Below, one piece after another: positions 62,801 to 64,000 of a stretch of DNA of 64,000 nt. Position 1 is the first letter of the stretch; each line of letters starts with the position of its first letter. The position numbers and the translations under genes are program-made. Source of the DNA: Synanceia verrucosa (Eukaryota; Chordata; Actinopteri; Perciformes; Synanceiidae); assembly GCA_029721515.1 (NCBI GenBank), contig CM056565.1, positions 5,768,742 through 5,832,741 of the forward strand, written 5' to 3'. The notes below the pieces were generated by a model that worked only from the letters and a program-made list of their open reading frames with translations, made no database searches and had not been told where the DNA came from.

Positions 62801-63333
62801 GGAACAGCTTCATCTGCTGTAGGGAAGCAGCCAATTGGATGTGATGATCATCTCACAATCATGCTTGAAATAATGACAGAGTGTCTCCAGAGAGAGGGAG
62901 TTGCCCTACAGGTGTTGGCACCAGCCTAGCAGGCTAGCTTATCAGCTTAAAAGAGGCTCTCAATTACAGGGCACCTCCTCTGTTTCTATCTGACAATCAA
63001 TCATCTAATTTGCCTTAACAACTTCAAAAAAAACTTTCCTATCTGAGGACTAGGACAAGGATGTAGCTGCATAGCTTCATTTATGTGTAAGCCCCCACCT
63101 GCAAGCTCGTGGTGGATGAGATCAGCGAAGTTGGGGTCATCCCCCCACCAGAAGAGCCAGAGCTCCCTCCGCCCAGGCCGCAGACTGCGCCTCCATACAC
63201 TGAGCACGTCGGCCTTCAGGCAGCGGCTGAAGCTGCATAGGATGGGGTCTTCCTCCGTCACTGGAAAGAGGATGGGTGCAGAGGTGGGACCCTGCCACAC
63301 AAACCTCTTCCATTTGATCCCTGTTAAGTCAGC
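317..63333 (-). CDS. med13: med13, Mediator complex subunit 13 (partial gene, 25 exons; both ends outside window)
   Basis: Seen: 25 exons chain in one reading frame, 63333 down to 317, 5896 nt in total, with phase preserved at every junction; 24 introns are complete. Joined protein order: N-terminal Med13_N-type block (exons 2-6), the conserved degron TPPTSPEE, a long Pro/Ser-rich linker (exons 9-15), a Cys-rich block with TPRTPRTPRTPRG repeats (exon 16), the MID/PIWI-like C-terminal block (exons 17-19 and 21-26) split by a Ser-rich insert (exon 20). Known: MED13 tethers the CDK8/cyclin C/MED12 kinase module to core Mediator in the nucleus. The sequence resembles MED13 more than MED13L throughout. 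Human MED13 is about 2170 residues; the missing parts are the first about 23 residues and the C-terminal exons. Teleost a/b paralogue unresolved. Some segments (exons 11, 19, 26) are shorter or more divergent than human. Confidence 0.96.
506..1583 (-). other. med13 intron 25
   Basis: About 1.1 kb with standard gt...ag ends. Frames read in it on both strands lack family similarity. No repeat or RNA gene was recognised. Confidence 0.85.
1584..1742 (-). CDS. med13: med13 exon 25: PIWI-like region
   Basis: Encodes DWSILLSRRNLQSVSRRLKE, MCRMCGISASDTPSILSVCL and VAMEPQGSFIIMP. It is 159 nt, phase 1 in and phase 1 out; the acceptor is ttccag and the donor is CCAG|gtatga. It is separated from exon 24 by an intron of only 89 bp. 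Confidence 0.96.
1832..1974 (-). CDS. med13: med13 exon 24: PIWI-like region
   Basis: Encodes RARRKKGSVRRLGLQKLWDW, CLGLVQMTSVPWRVVIGRLG and RIGHGELK plus one base. It is 143 nt, phase 2 in and phase 1 out; the acceptor is ttccacag and the donor is AAAAG|gtaaga. (I/L)VQM.S(L/V)PWRVVIGRLGR(I/L)GHGELK is near-invariant in the family. Confidence 0.96.
1975..2634 (-). other. med13 intron 23
   Basis: 660 bp with gt...ag ends. Nothing recognisable inside. Confidence 0.85.
2635..2858 (-). CDS. med13: med13 exon 23: PIWI-like region
   Basis: Read directly from the minus strand, where no long Met-initiated frame marks it. It encodes [60 protein letters not shown] and ELLETCIINIDVPN plus two bases. 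It is 224 nt, phase 0 in and phase 2 out; the acceptor is ttcacag and the donor is AACAG|gtatgg. This is one of the most conserved segments of MED13. A 91-residue plus-strand frame across it is a shadow. Confidence 0.96.
2859..3634 (-). other. med13 intron 22
   Basis: 776 bp with gt...ag ends. A plus-strand frame at 3174-3461 has no family similarity. No repeat was recognised. Confidence 0.85.
3635..3826 (-). CDS. med13: med13 exon 22: PIWI-like region
   Basis: Encodes IVPCQYLLQPVRGEDRHIYA, QHLKSLAFSVFAQCRRPLPT, STNVKSLTGFGPGLAIDTAL and KSPE. It is 192 nt (64 codons), phase 0 in and out; the acceptor is accgcag and the donor is CCAGAG|gtacat. The CRRPLPT..(N/H).K(S/T)LTGFGP motif is a family hallmark. 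Confidence 0.95.
3827..5089 (-). other. med13 intron 21 (GC-AG type)
   Basis: 1263 bp. It starts gcaagt after CAG and ends accgcag. The interior is AT-rich with no recognised repeat or gene. The departure from GT is forced by the reading frame and by conserved protein on both sides. Confidence 0.85.
5090..5321 (-). CDS. med13: med13 exon 21: PIWI-like region, GC donor
   Basis: Encodes STLEREKVGVPTDGESHAIT, YPPAIVVYIVDPFSYEEADG and SSVWTLGLLRCYLEMLQFLP, ending PPHIRNSISVQ. It is 232 nt, phase 2 in and phase 0 out. The acceptor is ctccag. The donor is CAG|gcaagt, a GC donor, because VQ must join directly to IVPCQY of exon 22. The next GT, two codons on, would break the frame. Confidence 0.94.
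5410..6818 (-). mobile_element. Tc1-like DNA transposon, inactive
   Basis: Flanked by TA dinucleotides at 5408-5409 and 6819-6820. The right terminus reads inward as CAGTCGTGGTCAAAAGTTTA, the standard end of a widespread fish Tc1 family. The left terminus keeps only CAGTC and then jumps to sequence corresponding to about 107 bp inside the right arm (6712-6719), so the outer left arm is deleted. The inner inverted-repeat arms (about 5415-5536 and 6600-6720) still match well. The transposase is read on the minus strand, the same sense as med13, and is broken. Length is 1409 bp against about 1.6 kb for an intact copy. Confidence 0.93.
5577..6533 (-). pseudogene. Tc1 transposase pseudogene
   Basis: Starts MGKSKELSTDLKK and hits a TGA at codon 14 (6494-6492). 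The helix-turn-helix half is readable as LPRSGRKCKLSPAAERKLVR (6396-6163). The catalytic half reads PTVKHGGGSIMLWGCFAANG to WVFQQDNEPKHTSK (about 6002-5781). The codons for the first catalytic Asp (WSDETKI context) lie in a different frame from the next block, and there is another frame break near 5785 before the WP.QNPDINPIEN segment. The terminal stop is at 5577-5579. Known family role: cut-and-paste transposase of the DD34E type. This copy cannot make an active protein. Confidence 0.92.
6858..7266 (-). CDS. med13: med13 exon 20: serine-rich low-complexity insert
   Basis: Begins APYLASQPLDSSLLTQPSPL, continues with a Ser/Asn/Gly-rich stretch, then SSFPPFGSM, QSGQLGQQ and ends GSTEPPE plus two bases. 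The FPPFGSM and SGQLGQQ islands align with human; the poly-Ser part is unalignable and presumably disordered. It is 409 nt, phase 1 in and phase 2 out; the acceptor is ttttag and the donor is GAAAG|gtactg. The donor lies only about 40 bp from a Tc1 transposon. Confidence 0.94.
7461..7650 (-). CDS. med13: med13 exon 19
   Basis: Encodes SCRLGQHRPISKGYPDGIVL, a divergent middle, then DAFTKLKLYAQVCRHNL. The ends match human MED13 closely, but the middle (VGGSGAKNHMDQPVSDWFLK) differs from mammals more than neighbouring exons do. It is 190 nt, phase 0 in and phase 1 out; the acceptor is ctccag and the donor is CTCG|gtatgc. Confidence 0.93.
7873..8096 (-). CDS. med13: med13 exon 18: MID/PIWI-like region
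   Basis: Encodes GTDESPEPLPIPTFLVGYEY, DFVVLSPFGLPYWEKLLLDP, FGSQRDIGYLVVCPDNEALL and SGAKSFFRDLTAVYE. It is highly conserved with human MED13. It is 224 nt, phase 1 in and phase 0 out; the acceptor is caacag and the donor is TATGAG|gtaggg. Confidence 0.95.
8263..8427 (-). CDS. med13: med13 exon 17: MID/PIWI-like region begins
   Basis: Encodes VDVSALCSQDVLRVLMSLQP, VLQDAIQKKRTVRSWGVQGP and LTWQQFHKMAGRGSYG. The phrase GPLTWQQFHKMAGRG(S/T)YG is nearly invariant in the family. It is 165 nt using the distal AG; a tandem CAGCAG acceptor would start it at 8430 and add one residue (Ala). Phase 1 in and phase 1 out; the donor is TACG|gtaaat. Confidence 0.94.
8428..8761 (-). other. med13 intron 16
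   Basis: 334 bp, using the distal acceptor. It has the standard gtgaga donor and a tandem ccagcag acceptor. No repeat or gene inside. Confidence 0.85.
8762..9684 (-). CDS. med13: med13 exon 16: largest exon, repeat linker and Cys-rich block
   Basis: It is 923 nt, phase 2 in and phase 1 out. It begins SNIPSVGSTMDQDYSQTYTP, then SNSGAGILPSPATPRF and the short repeat PTPRTPRTPRTPRGP. The conserved VEPATVPSIPEAHSLYVTLI block follows, then [20 protein letters not shown] with NIKGADVGVY and a Cys-Ser-Cys-Gly-Phe cluster suggestive of metal binding (inference). It ends with [20 protein letters not shown] and CLHRWAKQN. Start and end are set by the acceptor ccctcag and the donor AACG|gtgaga. Confidence 0.96.
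12045..12989. mobile_element. TTAA-ended nonautonomous DNA element (MITE) with internal duplication
   Basis: Both ends are TTAA (12045-12048 and 12986-12989). The left end reads TTAAAGAAACAATATGTAGG. The right end read inward is TTAAAGGTACAATGTGTAAG, giving a terminal inverted repeat of roughly 20 bp with a few mismatches. No transposase frame is present. TTAA target use and this end type are known from piggyBac-like and related MITEs; the superfamily assignment is inference. Confidence 0.7.
12181..12590. repeat. 221-bp-period imperfect tandem duplication
   Basis: The segment beginning at 12181 (aaagtgttacagtgaatga) recurs at 12402 (aaagtgtaacagtgaatga). The copies stay aligned through acttagaaggagt, agctgtggaggg, ggggtaaagtgag and gagtgctgct. 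There are two copies, diverged by an estimated 15-25 percent by eye, inside the TTAA element. Confidence 0.8.
13398..13594 (-). CDS. med13: med13 exon 15
   Basis: Encodes DYSFVYKPELCQPFVGCSMF, APLKTLPSQCLPPVKIPEDC and IYRPSWTMG, ending FLNKD plus two bases. It is almost collinear with human MED13. It is 197 nt, phase 0 in and phase 2 out; the acceptor is ctgtag and the donor is GACAG|gtaggc. Confidence 0.95.
13595..14044 (-). other. med13 intron 14
   Basis: 450 bp with gt...ag ends. No recognisable element. Confidence 0.85.
14045..14256 (-). CDS. med13: med13 exon 14
   Basis: Encodes SADLHQMFPTPPSLEQHIMG followed by YSPMNMCSKEYGSMEPNTGM and FKIEVEESFCSPKPSEIK. PTPPSLEQH and the (F/Y)SP.MN motif are hallmarks of the MED13/MED13L middle region. 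It is 212 nt, phase 1 in and phase 0 out; the acceptor is ccactag and the donor is ATCAAG|gtgggt. Confidence 0.95.
14257..15924 (-). other. med13 intron 13
   Basis: 1.67 kb. It includes a tagggctgtcaaac start-like signature near 14535 with no matching second end, and an AT-rich middle. No coding similarity. Confidence 0.82.
15925..16015 (-). CDS. med13: med13 exon 13
   Basis: Encodes PGSRRPVNGTEEKFGSKEPK then ASTLDPVSCIS. The LDP(L/V)SCIS end matches human MED13. It is 91 nt, phase 0 in and phase 1 out; the acceptor is gtccacag after a poly-T tract (poly-A on the plus strand) and the donor is ATCA|gtatgt. Confidence 0.92.
16255..16376 (-). CDS. med13: med13 exon 12
   Basis: Encodes EAQRAAAHNRMASTSLIHET then DLVVSINDLDNLFNSDEDDL and Ala. 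The DLDNLFNSDEDDL acidic-hydrophobic motif is strongly conserved in MED13. It is 122 nt, phase 1 in and phase 0 out; the acceptor is gatgcag and the donor is GCG|gttagt, a weaker but acceptable donor. Confidence 0.92.
16377..16859 (-). other. med13 intron 11
   Basis: 483 bp. I searched it on the minus strand for the segment that lies here in mammalian MED13 (context AMSLFS) and did not find it. Confidence 0.8.
16860..16890 (-). CDS. med13: med13 exon 11 (31-nt microexon)
   Basis: Encodes GEDGGAGASD plus one base. The acceptor is tgtttgcag and the donor is GATG|gtaaga, both good matches to consensus. GED-G aligns to the VEDG that follows GKKHK in human MED13. It is phase 0 in and phase 1 out, so skipping it would shift the frame. 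It is much shorter than the corresponding mammalian segment. It was chosen because it is the only piece in this stretch with both splice sites and the right phases. Confidence 0.78.
16891..19622 (-). other. med13 intron 10
   Basis: 2.7 kb. It includes a (TG)11 microsatellite at 17436-17457. No coding similarity or mobile element recognised. Confidence 0.82.
17436..17457. repeat. (TG)n microsatellite
   Basis: An uninterrupted TG dinucleotide run of about 22 bp in intron 10. Confidence 0.9.
19623..19839 (-). CDS. med13: med13 exon 10
   Basis: Encodes VMSTSKWPLKVSEDRVQMYR, ARRNQYLSAAITDGDHEPEV, then DPYAFEEGDVKFTFSNKKDK and GKKHK. The DPYAFEEGD acidic patch and the basic GKKHK tail are conserved. 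It is 217 nt, phase 2 in and phase 0 out; the acceptor is ttcccag and the donor is CATAAG|gtgagg. Confidence 0.94.
19840..21194 (-). other. med13 intron 9
   Basis: 1.36 kb with gt...ag ends. Nothing recognisable; the frames in it lack family similarity. Confidence 0.83.
21195..21950 (-). CDS. med13: med13 exon 9: long proline/serine-rich linker
   Basis: The second-longest exon, 756 nt, phase 2 in and phase 2 out. It begins RYKSVKQRTG, contains EKGDKQQKRPQTPFHHRSLT, QANSPQPPPLSPHPCE, STPNSQHFYQPPPEPC and PPEPTVYVGAAVSLEED, and ends NLVSVTE. These islands align with human MED13 and are separated by low-complexity Gly/His/Pro sequence that is probably disordered. The acceptor is ttacag and the donor is CAGA|gtaagt. 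Confidence 0.94.
21951..23454 (-). other. med13 intron 8
   Basis: 1.5 kb. Overlapping frames on both strands at about 22365-22838 have no recognisable similarity and are judged chance frames. No repeat identified. Confidence 0.82.
23455..23565 (-). CDS. med13: med13 exon 8
   Basis: Encodes KRKFSAATNGTCEEELAERA then GAWDFVEHSQRSYCSCSR. The (A/S)WDFVE..QR..CSC.R block matches MED13 family members. It is 111 nt, phase 2 in and phase 2 out; the acceptor is ccacag and the donor is TCCAG|gtcagt. Confidence 0.93.
23566..24478 (-). other. med13 intron 7
   Basis: 913 bp, AT-rich, with gt...ag ends. The plus-strand frame at 23404-23853 is the antisense of exon 8 extended into the intron. Nothing else seen. 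Confidence 0.83.
24479..24641 (-). CDS. med13: med13 exon 7
   Basis: Encodes VDSHSAQKWVKLPSSSDAFS then TSHHGGKIPRRLASQVVERV and WQECNINRAQNK. The KIPRKL..HVV.RVWQEC.(M/L)NR motif is a family hallmark. It is 163 nt, phase 1 in and phase 2 out; the acceptor is ccccag and the donor is AACAA|gtatgt. Confidence 0.94.
24751..24945 (-). CDS. med13: med13 exon 6: end of N-terminal domain and Fbw7-type phosphodegron
   Basis: Encodes GGVRMVYPACLVLVPQSDIP and ends MSLVTLTPPTSPEEAQT. It is 195 nt, phase 1 in and phase 1 out; the acceptor is gtgtag and the donor is ACAG|gtagca. Known: in human MED13/MED13L the TPPTSPEE segment is the phosphodegron recognised by SCF-Fbw7, controlling turnover of the protein and so the amount of kinase module on Mediator. 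Here LTPPTSPEE is read from 24787 to 24761 and is intact. Confidence 0.95.
25049..25249 (-). CDS. med13: med13 exon 5: Med13 N-terminal domain
   Basis: Encodes VILSPFGLNGTLTGQSFKMS followed by DPPTQKLIEEWNQFYPISPS and the acidic run EDKVEDMDWEDDSLASVEVL. The acceptor is aactag and the donor is GTAG|gtcagt. It is 201 nt, phase 1 in and phase 1 out. The GLNGTLTGQ.FKMSD signature is shared by MED13 and MED13L. Confidence 0.95.
29754..30549. mobile_element. hAT-type nonautonomous element (MITE)
   Basis: Left end CAGTGTTTTTCAGCCTTGGG; right end read inward CAGTGGCTCCCAACCTTTTT. These are imperfect terminal inverted repeats of the common CAGTGGTTCTCAACC type. The flanking 8-mers ccttatgc (29746-29753) and ccttatgt (30550-30557) match at 7 of 8, the target-duplication length expected of hAT transposase. 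It is 796 bp with no transposase and contains an AT microsatellite. Confidence 0.85.
29937..29985. repeat. (AT)n microsatellite inside the hAT MITE
   Basis: About 49 bp of uninterrupted AT, followed by imperfect AT-rich sequence to about 30006. Confidence 0.92.
32297..32442 (-). CDS. med13: med13 exon 4: Med13 N-terminal domain
   Basis: Encodes [20 protein letters not shown], then SVEINQHQPVYHLTEEHLTL and AQQASSPFQ. The Ser codon is split AG|C with exon 3. The acceptor is ttcacag and the donor is CAAG|gttggt. It is 146 nt, phase 2 in and phase 1 out. It follows the very large intron 3 and precedes the 7-kb intron 4. Confidence 0.95.
33504..33532. repeat. (GA)n microsatellite
   Basis: A GA dinucleotide run of about 29 bp in intron 3. 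Confidence 0.9.
34452..35012. mobile_element. TTAA-ended MITE with about 125-bp inverted arms
   Basis: Ends TTAA at 34452-34455 and 35009-35012. Left arm 34452-34574 (TTAAAGGAGAAGTGCTGTTT onward) and right arm 34875-35012 are inverted copies. Shared stretches include acaaattggaccttat and ggagtatttctga. The arms differ mainly in the length of a T-rich tract near the tip. No coding capacity. The transcript of this region would fold into a long hairpin. Confidence 0.85.
37197..38687 (-). mobile_element. 5'-truncated L1-type LINE insertion
   Basis: Bounded by a 16-bp direct repeat, caaagatcgatctttt, at 37181-37196 and 38688-38703. On the minus strand the element ends in a poly-A (plus-strand T run through 37204), preceded by a 3' untranslated region of about 230 bp. 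It is cut off at its 5' end within ORF2. Together these are the marks of target-primed reverse transcription. The insertion is nested in the hAT-like element. Confidence 0.92.
37433..38687 (-). pseudogene. L1 ORF2 C-terminal fragment
   Basis: An open frame of 398 residues from an internal Met at 38629, open further upstream to the truncation point (KPHWISKKHLCKLKELGG). It runs from the end of the reverse transcriptase (GGLMLPLFQHYYWAANARAL) through the C-terminal Cys region: LCVKCKQADGTLAHMFWFCN, matching the C-x2-C...H...C pattern of L1 ORF2. The frame contains no internal stop, suggesting a fairly recent insertion. It lacks the endonuclease and the catalytic YxDD part, so it is non-functional. 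Confidence 0.9.
38922..39128 (+). pseudogene. BED-type zinc finger exon of an hAT transposase
   Basis: A 68-residue frame. After MAEASPPLQA it has LKADVWMHFAFKKLEENDKL then KKQAVCKICNRKIKYSGNMN and LHNHLMRHHPE, i.e. C-x2-C ... H-x4-H with the aromatic residue upstream expected for BED fingers. BED fingers are the DNA-binding N-termini of hAT transposases and of domesticated ZBED proteins. The frame ends at a stop just after the finger, and no RNase H-like domain follows before the element edge. It lies antisense to med13 inside intron 3. It is most likely transposon debris rather than a host gene. Confidence 0.75.
47115..47704. mobile_element. hAT-like MITE
   Basis: The left end gggctgtgaccgtatg and the right end (inward) gggctgggatgataacc are imperfect inverted repeats. 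Flanks ataacata (47107-47114) and ataacatc (47705-47712) match at 7 of 8 positions, as for an hAT target duplication. It is 590 bp with no coding capacity and GC-rich patches such as ggcggtttaccgcggcatc. Confidence 0.7.
48614..48730. repeat. Compound TA/CA/TG microsatellite
   Basis: Alternating purine-pyrimidine array of about 115 bp, mostly (TA)n with short CA and TG blocks. It is the sole reason for long Tyr/Ile-repeat frames on both strands here. Confidence 0.92.
48930..49097. repeat. GA-rich imperfect array
   Basis: About 165 bp of gagaga with variants gtagagagag and gtaaagagagt, a polypurine tract on the plus strand. The opposite strand reads as Ser/Leu-rich low-complexity frames that are not genes. 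Confidence 0.9.
49701..49738. repeat. Left target-site duplication of the SINE
   Basis: Starts gtgttacacacatggaagca and is repeated at 50102-50139 with one mismatch in 38. Confidence 0.88.
50040..50050 (-). promoter_or_regulatory. SINE internal pol III B box
   Basis: Minus-strand GGTTCAATTCC fits GGTTCRANNCC. It lies about 34 bp beyond the A box, as in tRNA-type promoters. Confidence 0.78.
50084..50094 (-). promoter_or_regulatory. SINE internal pol III A box
   Basis: Minus-strand TGGTGTAGTTG fits TRGYNNARNNG at every position. Confidence 0.75.
50102..50139. repeat. Right target-site duplication of the SINE
   Basis: Second copy of the 38-bp repeat, with a t where the left copy has an a. Confidence 0.88.
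51184..51352 (-). CDS. med13: med13 exon 3: Med13 N-terminal domain
   Basis: Encodes AEDDGLWENGLSYECRTLLF, continuing through NLLERCLMNRSFVRIGKWF to KPYEKDEKPINK. The Ala codon is split across the intron (G|CT). The acceptor is ccccag after an A/T-rich tract; the donor is AG|gtacgt. It is 169 nt, phase 1 in and phase 2 out. It is among the best conserved parts of the family. It is isolated between the two largest introns, 11.7 kb upstream and 18.7 kb downstream. Confidence 0.95.
52355..53223. mobile_element. hAT-type element with exact 8-bp target duplication
   Basis: gttggaag occurs at 52347-52354 and 53224-53231. The left end is caaggctgcagctatcgaat; the right end read inward is tagggctgaaacgattactc. 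These ends are of the CAGGGCTGCAACGATTA type common in fish. It is 869 bp with no transposase. The middle is occupied by a different repeat rich in tgaactagttcacgttcat, probably a nested insertion. Confidence 0.82.
52551..53054. mobile_element. Possible nested nonautonomous element
   Basis: Begins cagtgttagctcaaac and ends gcacaacactg. The interior is dominated by inverted and direct copies of gaacgtgaac / gttcacgttca motifs. The CAGTGTT...AACACTG ends are hAT-like, but the flanking 8-mers do not match, so the limits are tentative. Confidence 0.45.
53790..53855. repeat. (TA)n followed by poly-T
   Basis: About 40 bp of TA and then a T run of about 25 bp. Confidence 0.9.
55565..55582. repeat. 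(CAGA)n short tandem repeat
   Basis: Four to five cagacaga units in intron 2. Confidence 0.8.
55864..56285. mobile_element. TTAA-ended MITE
   Basis: Ends TTAA at 55864-55867 and 56282-56285. The left end is TTAAAGCTATAGTCTGTCAT and the right end read inward is TTAAAGCTGTAGTTGGTAAT, a terminal inverted repeat of about 18-20 bp with few mismatches. It is 422 bp with no coding capacity. Confidence 0.75.
61881..61954. repeat. 37-bp tandem duplication, two copies
   Basis: catcgagagatgctgctctg through ggagcccc is repeated directly with a single g/a difference. It lies inside an open frame on the plus strand that has no recognised family. Confidence 0.88.
63099..63333 (-). CDS. med13: med13 exon 2: start of Med13 N-terminal domain
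   Basis: Begins ADLTGIKWKRFVWQG and ends DLIHHELA plus one base. The acceptor is ctgcag before GCT GAC; the donor is CAG|gtgggg. It is 235 nt, entering in phase 0 and leaving in phase 1. The stretch PTSAPILFPVTEEDPI is diagnostic for MED13; MED13L differs strongly here. It contains the conserved WRR..RPGRRELW.FWWG core of the N-terminal domain. The first coding exon, with the initiator Met, is not in the remaining 667 bases upstream. Confidence 0.95.
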
Positions 63334-64000
63334 CTGCAGGACAAGGGAGAGGGGGAGGGGGGAGGAGAGAGAAAGTCAGAGCTTGTCAGTGTGCAGACTC
63401 GCTGCTTCAGGATCCACTCAGCACCTCGGAATAAACATGTGCTGAGCTGTGTAAAGAGGGGGTATCAATCCTCTTTTATGGGGCAGTTCACCCACCAACC
63501 AGTTCTGACAAGACACCTGGGCTGTCAAAACCGGGGGAAGACTGAAAGATACATGACAACAATACAGAGCACCATAGTATGTGGCTACAAATAGAGAAAT
63601 TACCCCTAAACATTGGGAGATTTGTTTGTTTCTGCAAAGAGCTGTGTGCTGGTGCCTCAGGTGCCTTTGATATCACCATGAACAACATGCTAGAAACACA
63701 AATAGGAAAGAACTAATACTGGTAAATGTGGTCTCACCACCTTAATCCTCATTACTGGCGAGTGCTGGGGGGGTGCTTTGCCTTTTTATAAACGCTGTCT
63801 GGCTTTTATAGAGAGAACAAAACACACAGCAAAGAGCCTCATGGGCAGTAAATCACTGGCGGGGTTATTAAGTGTTAAAGCAGGAACATTACGCTCCACT
63901 GCTAGCTAGCATTGCAGCTAATTATCCAAGAGCCAACAGACTACTCACGTCTACCTATACACATACAAGCATACACACAAACTACCCTCCCTTCAAAAAG
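63334..64000 (-). other. med13 intron 1, partial
   Basis: Sequence upstream of the exon 2 acceptor. The conserved first-exon peptide context (GASLEDCHCNLF in human) is not found here, so exon 1 and the promoter lie beyond the window. Confidence 0.8.

Larger units (their letters stand above)
51353..63098 (-). other. med13 intron 2 (11.7 kb)
   Basis: It holds the hAT element 52355-53223, TA/T arrays at 53790-53855, a TTAA MITE 55864-56285, a short tetranucleotide repeat at 55565 and a 37-bp duplication at 61881. An AT-rich stretch around 53870-53990 (gaatcgagaattgatattga) looks like the edge of another hAT-type repeat but has no second end. The remaining intervals, notably 56290-61880 and 61955-63098, show no gene or element I can support. 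Confidence 0.82.

Noticed and set aside
1..64000. CRISPR array, phage, operon or toxin-antitoxin type systems
   Set aside because: No spaced identical repeats, no ribosome-binding-site-led gene clusters, and the whole window fits one vertebrate split gene.

Overview
The window is vertebrate genomic DNA, almost certainly from a ray-finned (teleost) fish. It has one split gene with GT-AG introns and typical vertebrate exons. The introns carry a Tc1 transposon of the common fish type, hAT and TTAA-type MITEs, a tRNA-derived SINE, a 5'-truncated L1 and many simple repeats. There are no bacterial-style operons, phage genes or CRISPR arrays. Assignment below 'teleost' is not supported by anything decisive here.

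The only host gene I can support is med13, on the minus strand, running off both ends of the window. It encodes subunit 13 of the Mediator CDK8 kinase module, which links the kinase (CDK8/cyclin C/MED12) to core Mediator and represses transcription in the nucleus. I could chain 25 consecutive coding exons, from 63333 down to 317. They total 5896 nt (1965 codons plus one base) and the reading phase is kept across every junction. They are numbered here as exons 2-26, because the extreme N-terminus (about 23 residues in human MED13) must lie beyond 64000 and the C-terminal exons lie before position 1. The sequence matches MED13 rather than MED13L, for example VWQGPTSAPILFPVTEEDPI in exon 2. Whether it is the teleost a or b copy cannot be decided here.

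Layout, high to low coordinates (5' to 3' of the gene): exon 2 (63 kb), 11.7-kb intron 2, exon 3 (51 kb), 18.7-kb intron 3, exon 4 (32 kb), 7-kb intron 4, then exons 5-26 in the remaining 25 kb. Intron 2 holds an 8-bp-TSD hAT element and a TTAA MITE. Intron 3 holds a SINE with a 38-bp target duplication, a hAT-like MITE, an hAT remnant with a BED zinc-finger exon interrupted by a truncated L1, and a long-armed TTAA MITE. Intron 4 holds an hAT MITE. Intron 15 holds a TTAA-ended element with an internal 221-bp duplication. Intron 20 is almost entirely a dead Tc1 copy.

No previously undescribed biological system was found. The points most worth a second look are the Tc1 insertion that effectively built intron 20, a GC-AG intron, a 31-nt microexon with an apparently missing conserved segment, a tandem NAGNAG acceptor, and the well-preserved insertion signatures of several transposons.
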